From Thermomonas fusca DSM 15424 (GTDB taxonomy: Bacteria > Pseudomonadota > Gammaproteobacteria > Xanthomonadales > Xanthomonadaceae), in contig NZ_AUIV01000020.1 of NCBI RefSeq assembly GCF_000423885.1, positions 1 to 64,000 on the forward strand: DNA of 64,000 bases. Reading direction: 5' to 3'. The position numbers and the translations under genes are program-made. The notes under the pieces were generated by a model. That model did not search any database and was not told the DNA's origin. It saw only the letters and a list, made by a program, of their open reading frames with translations. The first letter of the stretch is position 1. Every line of letters begins with the position of its first letter. This document shows, one piece after another, positions 46,224 to 53,826 of this stretch.

Positions 46224-46679
46224 ATGAAGCTCTCCATTGCCGTCCTGTCGCTGCTGCTGGCGGCATGCAGCGCGCCGCAGTCGTCCGACTCCACGCCTGC
46301 ATCGGGTACCAGCGCCGCCGGCCCTGTTTCGGCTACCCCGGAGGCGGTGGCGATGGGAAAGCGGGCGCCAGGCGATGTGGCTCCGCCGCTGCAGGTGTTC
46401 CGCGTGTTCGGCAACGAGCCGTTCTGGAACGCCAGTATCGAGGGCGACAGGCTGACCTACAGCACCCCGGACGATCCCGCCGGCCTGGTGTTGCAGGGGC
46501 GGCGTCGCGCCATCCCGGGTGGGGTGGAAATCGCGGGCAGCCATGACGGCCGCTCATTCTTGCTGACGGTCATCGAGGATGAGTGCAACGACGGCATGTC
46601 CGGCAACAACTACGCGCTGGCGGCGAGGTTCCGCTTCGGCGACATCGACTTCGGCGGTTGCGGCGAAGCGGCGAAGTGA
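46224..46679 (+). CDS. Lipoprotein of COG3650-like type
   Basis: The 151-residue protein has a short signal with a lipobox (MKLSIAVLSLLLAACSA, Cys at about residue 15), so it is probably membrane-anchored. After a Ser/Ala/Pro-rich linker comes FRVFGNEPFWNASIEGDRLT, resembling COG3650 proteins, and a C-terminal pair of cysteines (DECNDGMSGNNYALAA and GGCGEA) likely to form a disulfide. Function unknown. The ATG at 46224 is chosen because it begins the signal peptide. It converges on lpxH. Confidence 0.75.
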   Translation: MKLSIAVLSLLLAACSAPQSSDSTPASGTSAAGPVSATPEAVAMGKRAPGDVAPPLQVFRVFGNEPFWNASIEGDRLTYSTPDDPAGLVLQGRRRAIPGGVEIAGSHDGRSFLLTVIEDECNDGMSGNNYALAARFRFGDIDFGGCGEAAK

Positions 46680-46683
46680 CGTG

Positions 46684-47406
46684 CTACAGGCGGGCGAGAT
46701 CGCATCCGTCCGCACTGACGCGCAACACCGAGCCCTGTTCGTACCAGTCGCCCAGCACGATGCGGCTGCGGCCTTCGCCTTCGTCGTGGAACGCCGGGCG
46801 ATGGGTGTGGCCATGGATCATGCGCTGCACGCCATGGCGCGCGAACCACTCCTGCACCGTGGTCGGTGCCACGTCGCCGATGGTTTCCGCCATGCCTTTC
46901 GCCACCAGCTCGCCGTAGCGCGCCTGGCTGGCCGCGCGCGCCTGCGCGGCGAACGCCAGCCGCCCCGCCAGCGGCTGCGCCAGGAATTGCGCCTGCCACT
47001 GCGGGCTGCGCGTCTGCGCGCGGAACTGCTGGTAGGCGGTGTCGTCGGTGCACAGCAGGTCGCCGTGCAGCAACAGGGTGGGGGTGCCGTACAGATCGAC
47101 CACCGTGGGGTCGTCGAGCAGGGTCATGCCGCAGCGCGCGGCGTAGGCCTCGCCCAGCAGGAAGTCGCGGTTGCCGCGGATGAAGTACGCCGGCACGCCG
47201 GCATCGGCGAGTGCGCGCAGCCTGTCCGCCACCAACGCGCCGGCTTCGGATGGATCGTCGTCGCCGACCCAGGCCTCGAACAGGTCGCCGAGGATGTACA
47301 GGGCATCGGCGCCACGTGCTTCGCCATCGAGGAAGCTGCCGAACAGCGCGGTGATGTCCGGGCGCGCCGGGTCGAGGTGCAGGTCGGAGACGAAGAGTGT
47401 GGTCAT
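46684..47406 (-). CDS. lpxH: UDP-2,3-diacylglucosamine diphosphatase
   Basis: The 240-residue calcineurin-type phosphoesterase hydrolyses UDP-2,3-diacylglucosamine to lipid X in lipid A synthesis. All metal motifs are present: SDLHLD (7-12), ILGDLFEAWVGDDDP, RGNRDF, LLHGDLLCTDD and HGHTHRP. Length equals E. coli LpxH. The ATG at 47406 is chosen because it places the metal motif at the usual residue 7-12. It diverges from gltX, with a palindromic repeat between. Confidence 0.96.
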   Translation of the reverse strand: MTTLFVSDLHLDPARPDITALFGSFLDGEARGADALYILGDLFEAWVGDDDPSEAGALVADRLRALADAGVPAYFIRGNRDFLLGEAYAARCGMTLLDDPTVVDLYGTPTLLLHGDLLCTDDTAYQQFRAQTRSPQWQAQFLAQPLAGRLAFAAQARAASQARYGELVAKGMAETIGDVAPTTVQEWFARHGVQRMIHGHTHRPAFHDEGEGRSRIVLGDWYEQGSVLRVSADGCDLARL

Positions 47407-47466
47407 GCGGAAATTGTAAGTCCCGGCAGCAGGAGGCGTTTGCGCGGGGGCACAACCCCACCCCAA

Positions 47467-47491
47467 CCCTCCTCTTCAAGGAAGGGGAGGG
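47467..47491. repeat. Palindromic intergenic repeat upstream of gltX
   Basis: CCCTCCTCTTC (47467-47477) pairs with GAAGGGGAGGG (47481-47491) around an AAG loop, with one T-G wobble. The pattern resembles CCCTCC/GGAGGG dispersed hairpins I recall from Lysobacter and Xanthomonas chromosomes. It ends ten bases before the gltX -10. Confidence 0.5.
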
Positions 47492-47500
47492 AGGACAAGC

Positions 47501-47514
47501 TAAAATGCACGATT
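47501..47514 (+). promoter_or_regulatory. Predicted gltX promoter -10 with GCACGA discriminator
   Basis: TAAAAT (47501-47506) is followed by GCACGATTC, sharing 14 identical bases with the prpB promoter. The leader to the ATG would be about 23 nt. Confidence 0.55.
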
Positions 47515-47535
47515 CCGCTCTATTGCCCTGTCCCC

Positions 47536-48933
47536 ATGACCGTCCGCACCCGCTTCGCCCCTTCTCCCACCGGCTACCTGCACATCGGCGGCGCGCGCAC
47601 CGCGCTGTATTGCTGGCTGGAAGCGCGCCGCAAGGGCGGGCAGTTCGTTCTGCGCATCGAGGACACCGACCGCGAGCGCAGCACGCAGGCGGCCATCGAC
47701 GCCATCCTGCAGGCGATGGAATGGCTGGGCCTGGATTACGACGAAGGCCCGATCTACCAGACCCATCGCCTGGATCGTTACAAGGAAGTCGCCGAACAGC
47801 TGGTCGCGTCCGGCCACGCCTACTACGCCTACGAGTCGAAGGAAGAGCTCGAGGCGATGCGCGAAGCGCTGATCGCCGCGAACGAGAAGCCGCGCTACAA
47901 CGGCGCCTATCGCGATGCCAACGCCGGCTGGCGCGACGATCCCAACCGGGTGATCCGCTTCCGCAATCCGCACGACGGCGTGGTGGCCTGGGACGACAAG
48001 GTCAAGGGCCGCATCGAGATCGCCAACAGCGAACTCGACGACCTGGTGATCTTCCGCAGCGATGGCTACGCCACCTACAACTTCGCGGTGGTGGTGGACG
48101 ACATCGACATGCGCATCACCGACGTGGTGCGCGGCGACGACCACGTCAACAACACGCCGCGCCAGATCAACATCTACAAGGCGCTGGGTGCACCGGTGCC
48201 GCACTTCGCGCACCTGCCGATGATCCTCGACGAGCAGGGCGCCAAGCTGTCCAAGCGCACCGGTGCCGCCGATGTCATGCAGTACCGCGACGCCGGCTAC
48301 CTGCCGCACGCGCTGCTGAACTACCTGGTGCGGCTGGGCTGGTCGCACGGCGACCAGGAAGTGTTTTCCGTTGCGGAAATGCAGTCGCTGTTCGACCTCG
48401 CCGACGTCAACGCCAAGGCGGCGCGGTTGGACATGGCCAAGCTGGGCTGGCTCAACCAGCAGTACCTGAAAACCGACGCTCCCGATGCCGTGGCCAAGCA
48501 CCTCGTCTGGCACCTGGAACAGGCCGGCTACGATCTGGCGAAGGGTCCGAAGCCGGCCGACCTCGTGGTGGCGCTGCGCGAGCGCGCGCAGACCTTGAAG
48601 GAAATGGCGGAGAAATCGGCGGTCTGGTTCGGTTCGCTGACCGTCTACGACGAAGCGTCGGTGGCCAAGCATCTCAAGGAAGCCGCGCGTGAACCGCTGG
48701 CGCAGATGCGGGCGCGGCTTGCCGAACTGGTCGACTGGTCGCCCGATCCGATTCACGATGTCGTGAAGGCGGTGTCGGAGGCACTTGGCATCGGCATGGG
48801 CAAGATCGCGCAGCCGCTGCGGGTGGCCATCACCGGCACCCAGGTCAGCCCGGATATCGGCTGGACGGTCTATCTGTGCGGGCGCGACGAAGCGCTGGCT
48901 CGGATCGATGCGGCCATCGCGCGGATTGGCTGA
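47536..48933 (+). CDS. gltX: Glutamyl-tRNA synthetase
   Basis: The 465-residue class I synthetase charges tRNA-Glu. The HIGH-type motif is LHIGGARTALYCW (from residue 15), and the KMSKS-type motif is KLSKRTGAADV (about residue 238). FAPSPTGYLHIGG at the N-terminus is diagnostic. The gamma-proteobacterial four-cysteine zinc motif of E. coli GluRS is not visible. The ATG at 47536 is chosen because in-frame codons further upstream pass through the promoter and lpxH. Length is typical. Confidence 0.97.
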   Translation: MTVRTRFAPSPTGYLHIGGARTALYCWLEARRKGGQFVLRIEDTDRERSTQAAIDAILQAMEWLGLDYDEGPIYQTHRLDRYKEVAEQLVASGHAYYAYESKEELEAMREALIAANEKPRYNGAYRDANAGWRDDPNRVIRFRNPHDGVVAWDDKVKGRIEIANSELDDLVIFRSDGYATYNFAVVVDDIDMRITDVVRGDDHVNNTPRQINIYKALGAPVPHFAHLPMILDEQGAKLSKRTGAADVMQYRDAGYLPHALLNYLVRLGWSHGDQEVFSVAEMQSLFDLADVNAKAARLDMAKLGWLNQQYLKTDAPDAVAKHLVWHLEQAGYDLAKGPKPADLVVALRERAQTLKEMAEKSAVWFGSLTVYDEASVAKHLKEAAREPLAQMRARLAELVDWSPDPIHDVVKAVSEALGIGMGKIAQPLRVAITGTQVSPDIGWTVYLCGRDEALARIDAAIARIG

Positions 48934-49024
48934 ACGGCGCTGACCGCCGCGCTGGCGCGCGCGGTTGAAGCGGGGTCGACGGCCGCGGCTTGAGCTGGGC
49001 CATTGCAGCCCGCATCATCGGTGC

Positions 49025-49522
49025 ATGGGTAAATCGCATGCCTGCACCGATCCGCATCACCATGTCGACGACGCCGACGCGTTCGTGGCCGCGGTGGAGC
49101 GCGCCTGCGGCGAGCGCGGCCTGCGCCTGACCGCGCAGCGCGCGCGCGTGCTGGGCCTGATCGCGCAGGCCGGGCAGCCGATCAAGGCCTACGACCTGCT
49201 GGATCGCTTCCGCGCCGGCGAGGACGGTGCCAACGTGGCGCCGCCCACCGTCTATCGCGCGCTGGATTTCCTGCTGGCCAACGGCTTCATCCACAAGCTG
49301 GAGTCGATCAACGCGTTCGTGGCTTGCCACCATCCCAACGCCGCGCAGCATTCGGTGCCGTTCCTGATCTGCAACCGCTGCCATTCGGCCACCGAGCTGG
49401 AGGACGCCAGCATCGTGGCGACCCTGGATGCGGCAGCGCGGGCCTTGGGCTTTGCACCGCAGGCGCAGACGCTGGAAGTGCACGGTTTGTGCGCGCGCTG
49501 CGCGGGCGGGGAAGCCGGGTGA
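49025..49522 (+). CDS. zur: Zinc uptake regulator Zur (Fur family)
   Basis: The 165-residue Fur-family repressor has an N-terminal winged helix (GLRLTAQRARVLGLIAQAGQ, then PPTVYRALDFLLANGFIHKL). Its metal-binding C-terminus has Cys and His ligands (FVACHHPNAAQHSVPFLICN, RCHS and LCARCAGG). The two CxxC pairs fit structural zinc, and the lack of a Fur-like HHDH pattern plus the adjacent His-rich TonB receptor favour Zur. The N-terminal MGKSHACTDPHHH adds further ligands. It converges with that receptor gene, 39 bp apart. Confidence 0.88.
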   Translation: MGKSHACTDPHHHVDDADAFVAAVERACGERGLRLTAQRARVLGLIAQAGQPIKAYDLLDRFRAGEDGANVAPPTVYRALDFLLANGFIHKLESINAFVACHHPNAAQHSVPFLICNRCHSATELEDASIVATLDAAARALGFAPQAQTLEVHGLCARCAGGEAG

Positions 49523-49530
49523 CTTCCGCG

Positions 49531-49553
49531 CCTGCGCGCAGCTGAGGCGCAGG
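49531..49553. terminator. Hairpin between convergent zur and TonB receptor genes
   Basis: CCTGCGC (49531-49537) pairs with GCGCAGG (49547-49553) around a nine-base loop in the 39-bp gap. No T-run is present. Confidence 0.4.
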
Positions 49554-49561
49554 GGCTGAGG

Positions 49562-51736
49562 TCAGAAGAACATCCGTACGCCGAACGCGAGGTTGCGGCC
49601 CTGCAGCGGCACCACGTCCTTGAGGAACGAGGTATGCGGGCGCGCCTCGCGGTCGGTGAGGTTGGCGGCATCGAGGAACACTTCCCACTCACGACCACCG
49701 GCGGTATCCAGATGCCAGGCCAGGTGGGCATCGACCAGGGTGTAGCCGGGCGTGGCGTGCTCGAACGCCGCCACCTTGTCCTGGCGTGCGTGGCGCACCG
49801 CGCCGACGCTGGCGCGCCAGGCGTCGCGTTCCCAGCGCAGGCGGACGCCGGTGCGGGACGGGGCGATCCGCGGCAGGTTGCCGCCGGCGGCAACCTGCGC
49901 CTGTTCGAGATGGCTGTGGTCGCCGTGCGGCACTTCCACTGGCACCGCCGCGGTGGTGCCGGCCGCCGCCGCCAACCGCCCGCGCACGCTGTCCGCGAAC
50001 AGGCCCAGCGACCAGCGGCCGCTGCTGTTGTCGACGATGTCCCAGTCCAGCTTGGCCTCGAACCCGGTCAGGCGGGCGTCATCCTGGCGCCACAGGCGCA
50101 GCGGGGCGCCGTCCACGCTGATGTCGGCGTTGGCCAGATAGATGAAGTCGTCGTAGCGGGCATGCCAGCCGGACAACTGCAGTTCGAACGGGCCGTGGTG
50201 CAGGTGCATGCCCAGCTCGATGCGGTTGGCGGTTTCGATGCCCAGCCCGGCGTCGCCCAGTTCATGGCTGCCGGTGGCCACGTGCAGGCCCGACGAATAC
50301 AGCTCCTCCGCGGTCGGCGCACGCTGCGCGCGGTCCAGGCCGAGGTTGAAGTGCAGCGCATCATTGATCTTCCAGCCCAGTCCGGCGGACACGCTGGTGG
50401 TGCTGAAATCGCGGTCCGGCGCGGCCGACGCAGCGCGGTCGACGTCGACGTGGTTGCGGTCGTGGCGCAGGCCCAGGTCCAGCTGCAGCGGCCCGAACGC
50501 ACGCTTGCCGATCCAGAACAGGCCGGTGTCGTCGGCCACCGTGCCGGGCACGAAGGCCTCGTCGCCGATCGCGGTGAAATCGCGCTGGCTGGCTTGCAGG
50601 CCGAACGCGCCGTTCCAGCCGGCCAGCGGTTGATGCACCAGTTCCACCCGCGCCTCGCGGCTGCGGTTGTTGAACACGGTGCCGACCGCATCGCCCTCGA
50701 ATTCGGTGTGGGTGTAGCTGGTGTCGGCAACCTTCACCCGCAGCGAGGCGAACGGGCCGAGGTCGTCCAGGCCGCCGCGCAGTTCGTTGCGACGCTGGTC
50801 CATTTGCACGTGAACCGGACCCGCCTCTTCAAGGGCGTGGTCGGCGTGGTCATCTTCGCCGGCGCCATGCGCGTGGCCGCCGGGAATGCCGTAGCGGGTG
50901 TTGTACAGGCTGTAGCCGGCACCGAGGAAACCACGCTCGCCGATCCAGGAAATGCCCAGTGCAGCGCTGTCGGTGCGCACGGCGCTGTTGGCGAGGATGC
51001 CGGCTTCGTCCGGCGACGGGGTTTCGCCCAGTTCGGCGCGGTGTTCGGCGCTCTCGGCGAAGCCGGGAATGCGGTAGTCGCCGGCTTCGCGATGCAGGGC
51101 ATCGAAATGGAAGGCGATGCTGCCGCTGCCGCCGTCGATGCGGACCGTGCCGGTGTTGCCATCGCTGACGCCGTCGTGGCGGAGTTCGGCGCGTCCGGAC
51201 AGCGGGGCGTCGGCGCGGACGACCGGGATCCGGCCATCGACCACGTTGACCGCGCCGCCGATCGCGCCGCTGCCGTAGAGCAGGGTCGCCGGGCCCTTGA
51301 GCACTTCGATCTGGTCGGCAAGGAAGGGCTCGATGCTCACCGCGTGGTCGACGCTGACCGTGGACACGTCGCCGGAGCCCAGGCCGTCGCTCAGCACCTG
51401 CACGCGCGCGCCGTCCAGACCGCGGATGATCGGACGGCCCACGCCGGGGCCGAAGTTGGAGGTTTGCACGCCGGGCAGGCCGGCCACGGTTTCGCCGAGG
51501 GTGCCTGCCTTGGCTTCGTCCAGCTTGCTGCCGGCCAGCACTTCCACCGGCGCGGTCAGGTTCTCGGCGGTGTCCGCCAGCGGCGTGGCATGCACTTCGA
51601 CCGCACTCAGGTTCTTGGGTGCGCTGTCGTGCCTGGCCTGCTGCGGCGCATCGGCAGCGTGGAGGACGGGAGAAAGCGCCAGCGCCAGTGCGGAGGCAAG
51701 CAGGGCGGGCCGGAGGGTGGGGGCGGGATATGACAT
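49562..51736 (-). CDS. ZnuD-like TonB-dependent receptor with His-rich loop
   Basis: The 724-residue outer-membrane receptor has a signal peptide (to about residue 28, LSPVLHA). The plug domain has VEVLAGSKLDEAKAGTLGET, RPIIRGLDGARVQVLSDGL and the TonB plug signature EVLKGPATLLYGSGAIGG. The barrel ends in the terminal aromatic FGVRMFF. A histidine/acid-rich extracellular loop (GGHAHGAGEDDHADHALEEA) near residue 305 is typical of zinc receptors such as ZnuD, as is PHGDHSHLEQ further on. A Zur-box-like palindrome overlaps its predicted promoter. The ATG at 51736 begins the signal peptide. Confidence 0.9.
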   Translation of the reverse strand: MSYPAPTLRPALLASALALALSPVLHAADAPQQARHDSAPKNLSAVEVHATPLADTAENLTAPVEVLAGSKLDEAKAGTLGETVAGLPGVQTSNFGPGVGRPIIRGLDGARVQVLSDGLGSGDVSTVSVDHAVSIEPFLADQIEVLKGPATLLYGSGAIGGAVNVVDGRIPVVRADAPLSGRAELRHDGVSDGNTGTVRIDGGSGSIAFHFDALHREAGDYRIPGFAESAEHRAELGETPSPDEAGILANSAVRTDSAALGISWIGERGFLGAGYSLYNTRYGIPGGHAHGAGEDDHADHALEEAGPVHVQMDQRRNELRGGLDDLGPFASLRVKVADTSYTHTEFEGDAVGTVFNNRSREARVELVHQPLAGWNGAFGLQASQRDFTAIGDEAFVPGTVADDTGLFWIGKRAFGPLQLDLGLRHDRNHVDVDRAASAAPDRDFSTTSVSAGLGWKINDALHFNLGLDRAQRAPTAEELYSSGLHVATGSHELGDAGLGIETANRIELGMHLHHGPFELQLSGWHARYDDFIYLANADISVDGAPLRLWRQDDARLTGFEAKLDWDIVDNSSGRWSLGLFADSVRGRLAAAAGTTAAVPVEVPHGDHSHLEQAQVAAGGNLPRIAPSRTGVRLRWERDAWRASVGAVRHARQDKVAAFEHATPGYTLVDAHLAWHLDTAGGREWEVFLDAANLTDREARPHTSFLKDVVPLQGRNLAFGVRMFF

Positions 51737-51776
51737 GCGGGTCCGTTGGAAAGAGGAGTGCGCCGATGAGGATAAT

Positions 51777-51789
51777 GTTATAACATAAC
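51777..51789. promoter_or_regulatory. Zur box overlapping divergent -10 elements
   Basis: GTTATAACATAAC (51777-51789) matches the gammaproteobacterial Zur consensus GTTATAnTATAAC with one mismatch. Inside it ATGTTATAACAT is a perfect palindrome. TATAAC reads as a -10 on both strands (51779-51784 plus; 51782-51777 minus), placing start sites about 33-34 bases before each divergent ATG. Zinc-loaded Zur bound here would silence both genes. Confidence 0.75.
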
Positions 51790-51823
51790 AAATCGCATCC
51801 CCCCTGCCGGACGTCATGCCCCG

Positions 51824-52237
51824 ATGAATTCACGCCTGCACCTGCTGCTGGACCGTCTCGGCGCCACCGGTTCGCTGCTTTGCGCCATCCACTGCGCGCT
51901 GATCCCGCTGGCGGTCGCGCTGCTGCCGTCGCTGGGCGTGGCGCTGTGGCTGGACGATGGCTTCGAGACGGCGTTCGTGACCTTTGCCAGCCTGTTCGGC
52001 CTGTCGGTGCTGGTCTGGAGCTACCGCCGCCACCGCACGATGCGCGCGCTGGGGCTGCTGCTGCCCGGACTGGGTGCGCTGTGGCTGGCGGTGCTGTACC
52101 CGCCGCTGCACCACTCGGTGGTGCTGCATGCCGTGGTGATGACCTTCGGCGGCACCCTGGTGGGGCTGGCGCATCTGGCCAACCTGCGGCTGAACCACGG
52201 CCACGTCCACGACGCCACCTGCGCGCATTCGCACTGA
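51824..52237 (+). CDS. MerC-domain membrane protein with His-rich tail, zinc-linked
   Basis: The 137-residue inner-membrane protein has four hydrophobic helices and the MerC-like N-terminal CAIHCALIPLAVALLPSLG, whose two cysteines could carry a metal. The C-terminus is histidine-rich (LNHGHVHDATCAHSH). MerC proteins move mercury, but this context (Zur box, zinc receptor, zur) points to zinc. It begins 35 bases after the Zur box and lacks a clear Shine-Dalgarno. No mer operon genes are nearby. Confidence 0.75.
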   Translation: MNSRLHLLLDRLGATGSLLCAIHCALIPLAVALLPSLGVALWLDDGFETAFVTFASLFGLSVLVWSYRRHRTMRALGLLLPGLGALWLAVLYPPLHHSVVLHAVVMTFGGTLVGLAHLANLRLNHGHVHDATCAHSH

Positions 52238-52280
52238 ACGAGCCCGCGCCTTCCGGCCCACCGCGTGCCCCCGGGCGCCG

Positions 52281-52289
52281 TGCTAGAAT
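52281..52289 (+). promoter_or_regulatory. Extended -10 of the THX gene
   Basis: TGC-TAGAAT (52281-52289) is an extended -10 element 57 bases before the small ribosomal gene. The spacer between the divergent group and this site is about 45 bp. Confidence 0.5.
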
Positions 52290-52346
52290 CCCCGGTTCTC
52301 GCGCGCGGCGCGATCCACCGACACGTATCGATCCAGGAGCAACACG

Positions 52347-52517
52347 ATGGGCAAGGGCGACCGCAAGACCGCCAAGGGCAAGCGCTACAACGCCAGCTAC
52401 GGCAATGCGCGACTGAAGACCGTGACCAAGGCCGCCGGCACCGCCGCTGCGCCGGTCGCGAAGAAGGTCGCCAGCAAGAGCGTGGCGAAGAAGGCGGTCA
52501 AGAAGACCGCTGCCTGA
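52347..52517 (+). CDS. 30S ribosomal protein THX-like small basic protein
   Basis: The 56-residue protein begins MGKGDRKTAKGKRYNASYGN, the bTHX core that sits in the 30S head in Thermus and some gamma- and betaproteobacteria. The remaining half is a lysine/alanine tail (AKKVASKSVAKKAVKKTAA) like a histone H1-type low-complexity tail, longer than the 26-residue Thermus form. AGGAG lies at good spacing before the ATG. It is monocistronic, flanked by its own promoter and a terminator hairpin. Confidence 0.85.
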   Translation: MGKGDRKTAKGKRYNASYGNARLKTVTKAAGTAAAPVAKKVASKSVAKKAVKKTAA

Positions 52518-52538
52518 TCCCGGCGCTGCCGTGACGAT

Positions 52539-52564
52539 GAAGACCCCGCCTCGGCGGGGTCTTC
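52539..52564. terminator. Terminator between THX and the M19 dipeptidase
   Basis: GAAGACCCCGC (52539-52549) pairs with GCGGGGTCTTC (52554-52564) around CTCG. The A/T-containing stem ends allow it to act in both directions; T-run is weak. Confidence 0.75.
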
Positions 52565-52613
52565 GCGTTTCAGGGCCAGGCGCCCGGGGGGCCGGGCGCG
52601 CAGGGTCACAGGG

Positions 52614-53813
52614 TTACTTGCCGGCGCCGGCCTCGATGGCCGCCCAGGCGCGCAGCAGATTGCCGCCGAGGATCTTGCGGATGTCGGCATCGGAATGGCC
52701 GCGCGATTGCAGGCCGGCCACCAGATTGGGGAAGTCGGCCACGGTCTTGAGTTCGTTGGCCAGCTCGCCGCCCACGCCGTCGAAATCGGAACCGATGCCG
52801 ACGTGGTCGACGCCGAGCAGCTTCACCCCGTAGTCGATCTGGTCCAGCACCTGCGCCAGCGTGCTGCTGCGCACCGGATGCGCCTGCTCCCACGCCTTCT
52901 CGAACGCGGCACGGTCTTCCTGCGGTTTGCCCTGCGCCTTCAGCTCCAGATTGCGCTGGTCGAACGCCACCCGCGCGCGGAACTGCGCCTGCAGGTCGGC
53001 GGCGCTGTCGGGGTTGATGAAGGCGGTGCCGAACGGCACCTGCACCACGCCGCCGCGCGCCGCCACCGCCTTGGCGATCTCGTCGCTGATGTTGCGCTCG
53101 AAGCCGGGTGTGAAATGGCGGAAGGCCGAATGGCTGGCGATCACCGGCACCTTGCTGAGGCGGATCGCCTCCAGCGCCGAGGCATCGCCCAGGTGCGAGA
53201 CGTCCACCATGATGCCGAGCCGGTTCATCTCCGCCACCACCTCGCGGCCGAACGGACTCAGCCCGTTCCACTTCTTCTCGGCGGCGTAGGAGGAATCGGC
53301 CAACCGGTTGGCGGCGCTGTGGGCGAGGGTGATGTAGCGCACGCCGCGGTCGAAGAAGAACCGCACGTTCTCCAGCTTGTCCTGCAGCGGCGCGCCGTTC
53401 TCCATGCCCAGCGGCAGCAGCACGCGGCCGCCTTCGAGCAGGCGCGTGGCATCGCCCGGCGAGGTGAGGATGGCGAACTTGCCGGGATGCCGCTGCACCA
53501 GCGCCTCGACGCCGTCGATCATCGCGTTGGCGGCCTGCCAGGCGCTGCCGTCGGCGTCCTGCCGCGGGGAGGTGTAGATCGACATGAACGCCACGTCCAG
53601 CCCGCCGGCGCGCGCCTTCGGGTAATCGAACTCGCGGTCCTTGTGCGCGCCGGCAAGGTCGGCCCACTTGTCGGTCAGCACGCCGGGTGCGTCGATATGG
53701 GTGTCGACGATGATCGCGTCCTGCGCCAGCCTGCGCGCGGCGTCGGTGGCCTGGGCGTGGGCGACGATGGGGGCGGACAGCAGGCAGGCAGCGGCAAGCA
53801 GGGTGAGGCGCAT
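52614..53813 (-). CDS. Membrane dipeptidase (peptidase family M19), exported
   Basis: The 399-residue protein has a signal peptide (MRLTLLAAACLLSAPIVAHA) and the M19 renal-dipeptidase fold. Zinc and substrate motifs include IIVDTHIDAPGVL, the later VDVSHLGDASALEAI and VIASHSAFRHFTPGFERNI, and GIGSDFDGVGG near the C-terminus. It probably hydrolyses dipeptides, including D-residue or dehydropeptides, in the periplasm. The ATG at 53813 begins the signal peptide. It is 13 bases after hutI on the same strand, so it may be co-transcribed with it. Confidence 0.9.
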   Translation of the reverse strand: MRLTLLAAACLLSAPIVAHAQATDAARRLAQDAIIVDTHIDAPGVLTDKWADLAGAHKDREFDYPKARAGGLDVAFMSIYTSPRQDADGSAWQAANAMIDGVEALVQRHPGKFAILTSPGDATRLLEGGRVLLPLGMENGAPLQDKLENVRFFFDRGVRYITLAHSAANRLADSSYAAEKKWNGLSPFGREVVAEMNRLGIMVDVSHLGDASALEAIRLSKVPVIASHSAFRHFTPGFERNISDEIAKAVAARGGVVQVPFGTAFINPDSAADLQAQFRARVAFDQRNLELKAQGKPQEDRAAFEKAWEQAHPVRSSTLAQVLDQIDYGVKLLGVDHVGIGSDFDGVGGELANELKTVADFPNLVAGLQSRGHSDADIRKILGGNLLRAWAAIEAGAGK

Positions 53814-53826
53814 CGGGATCTCCGGA

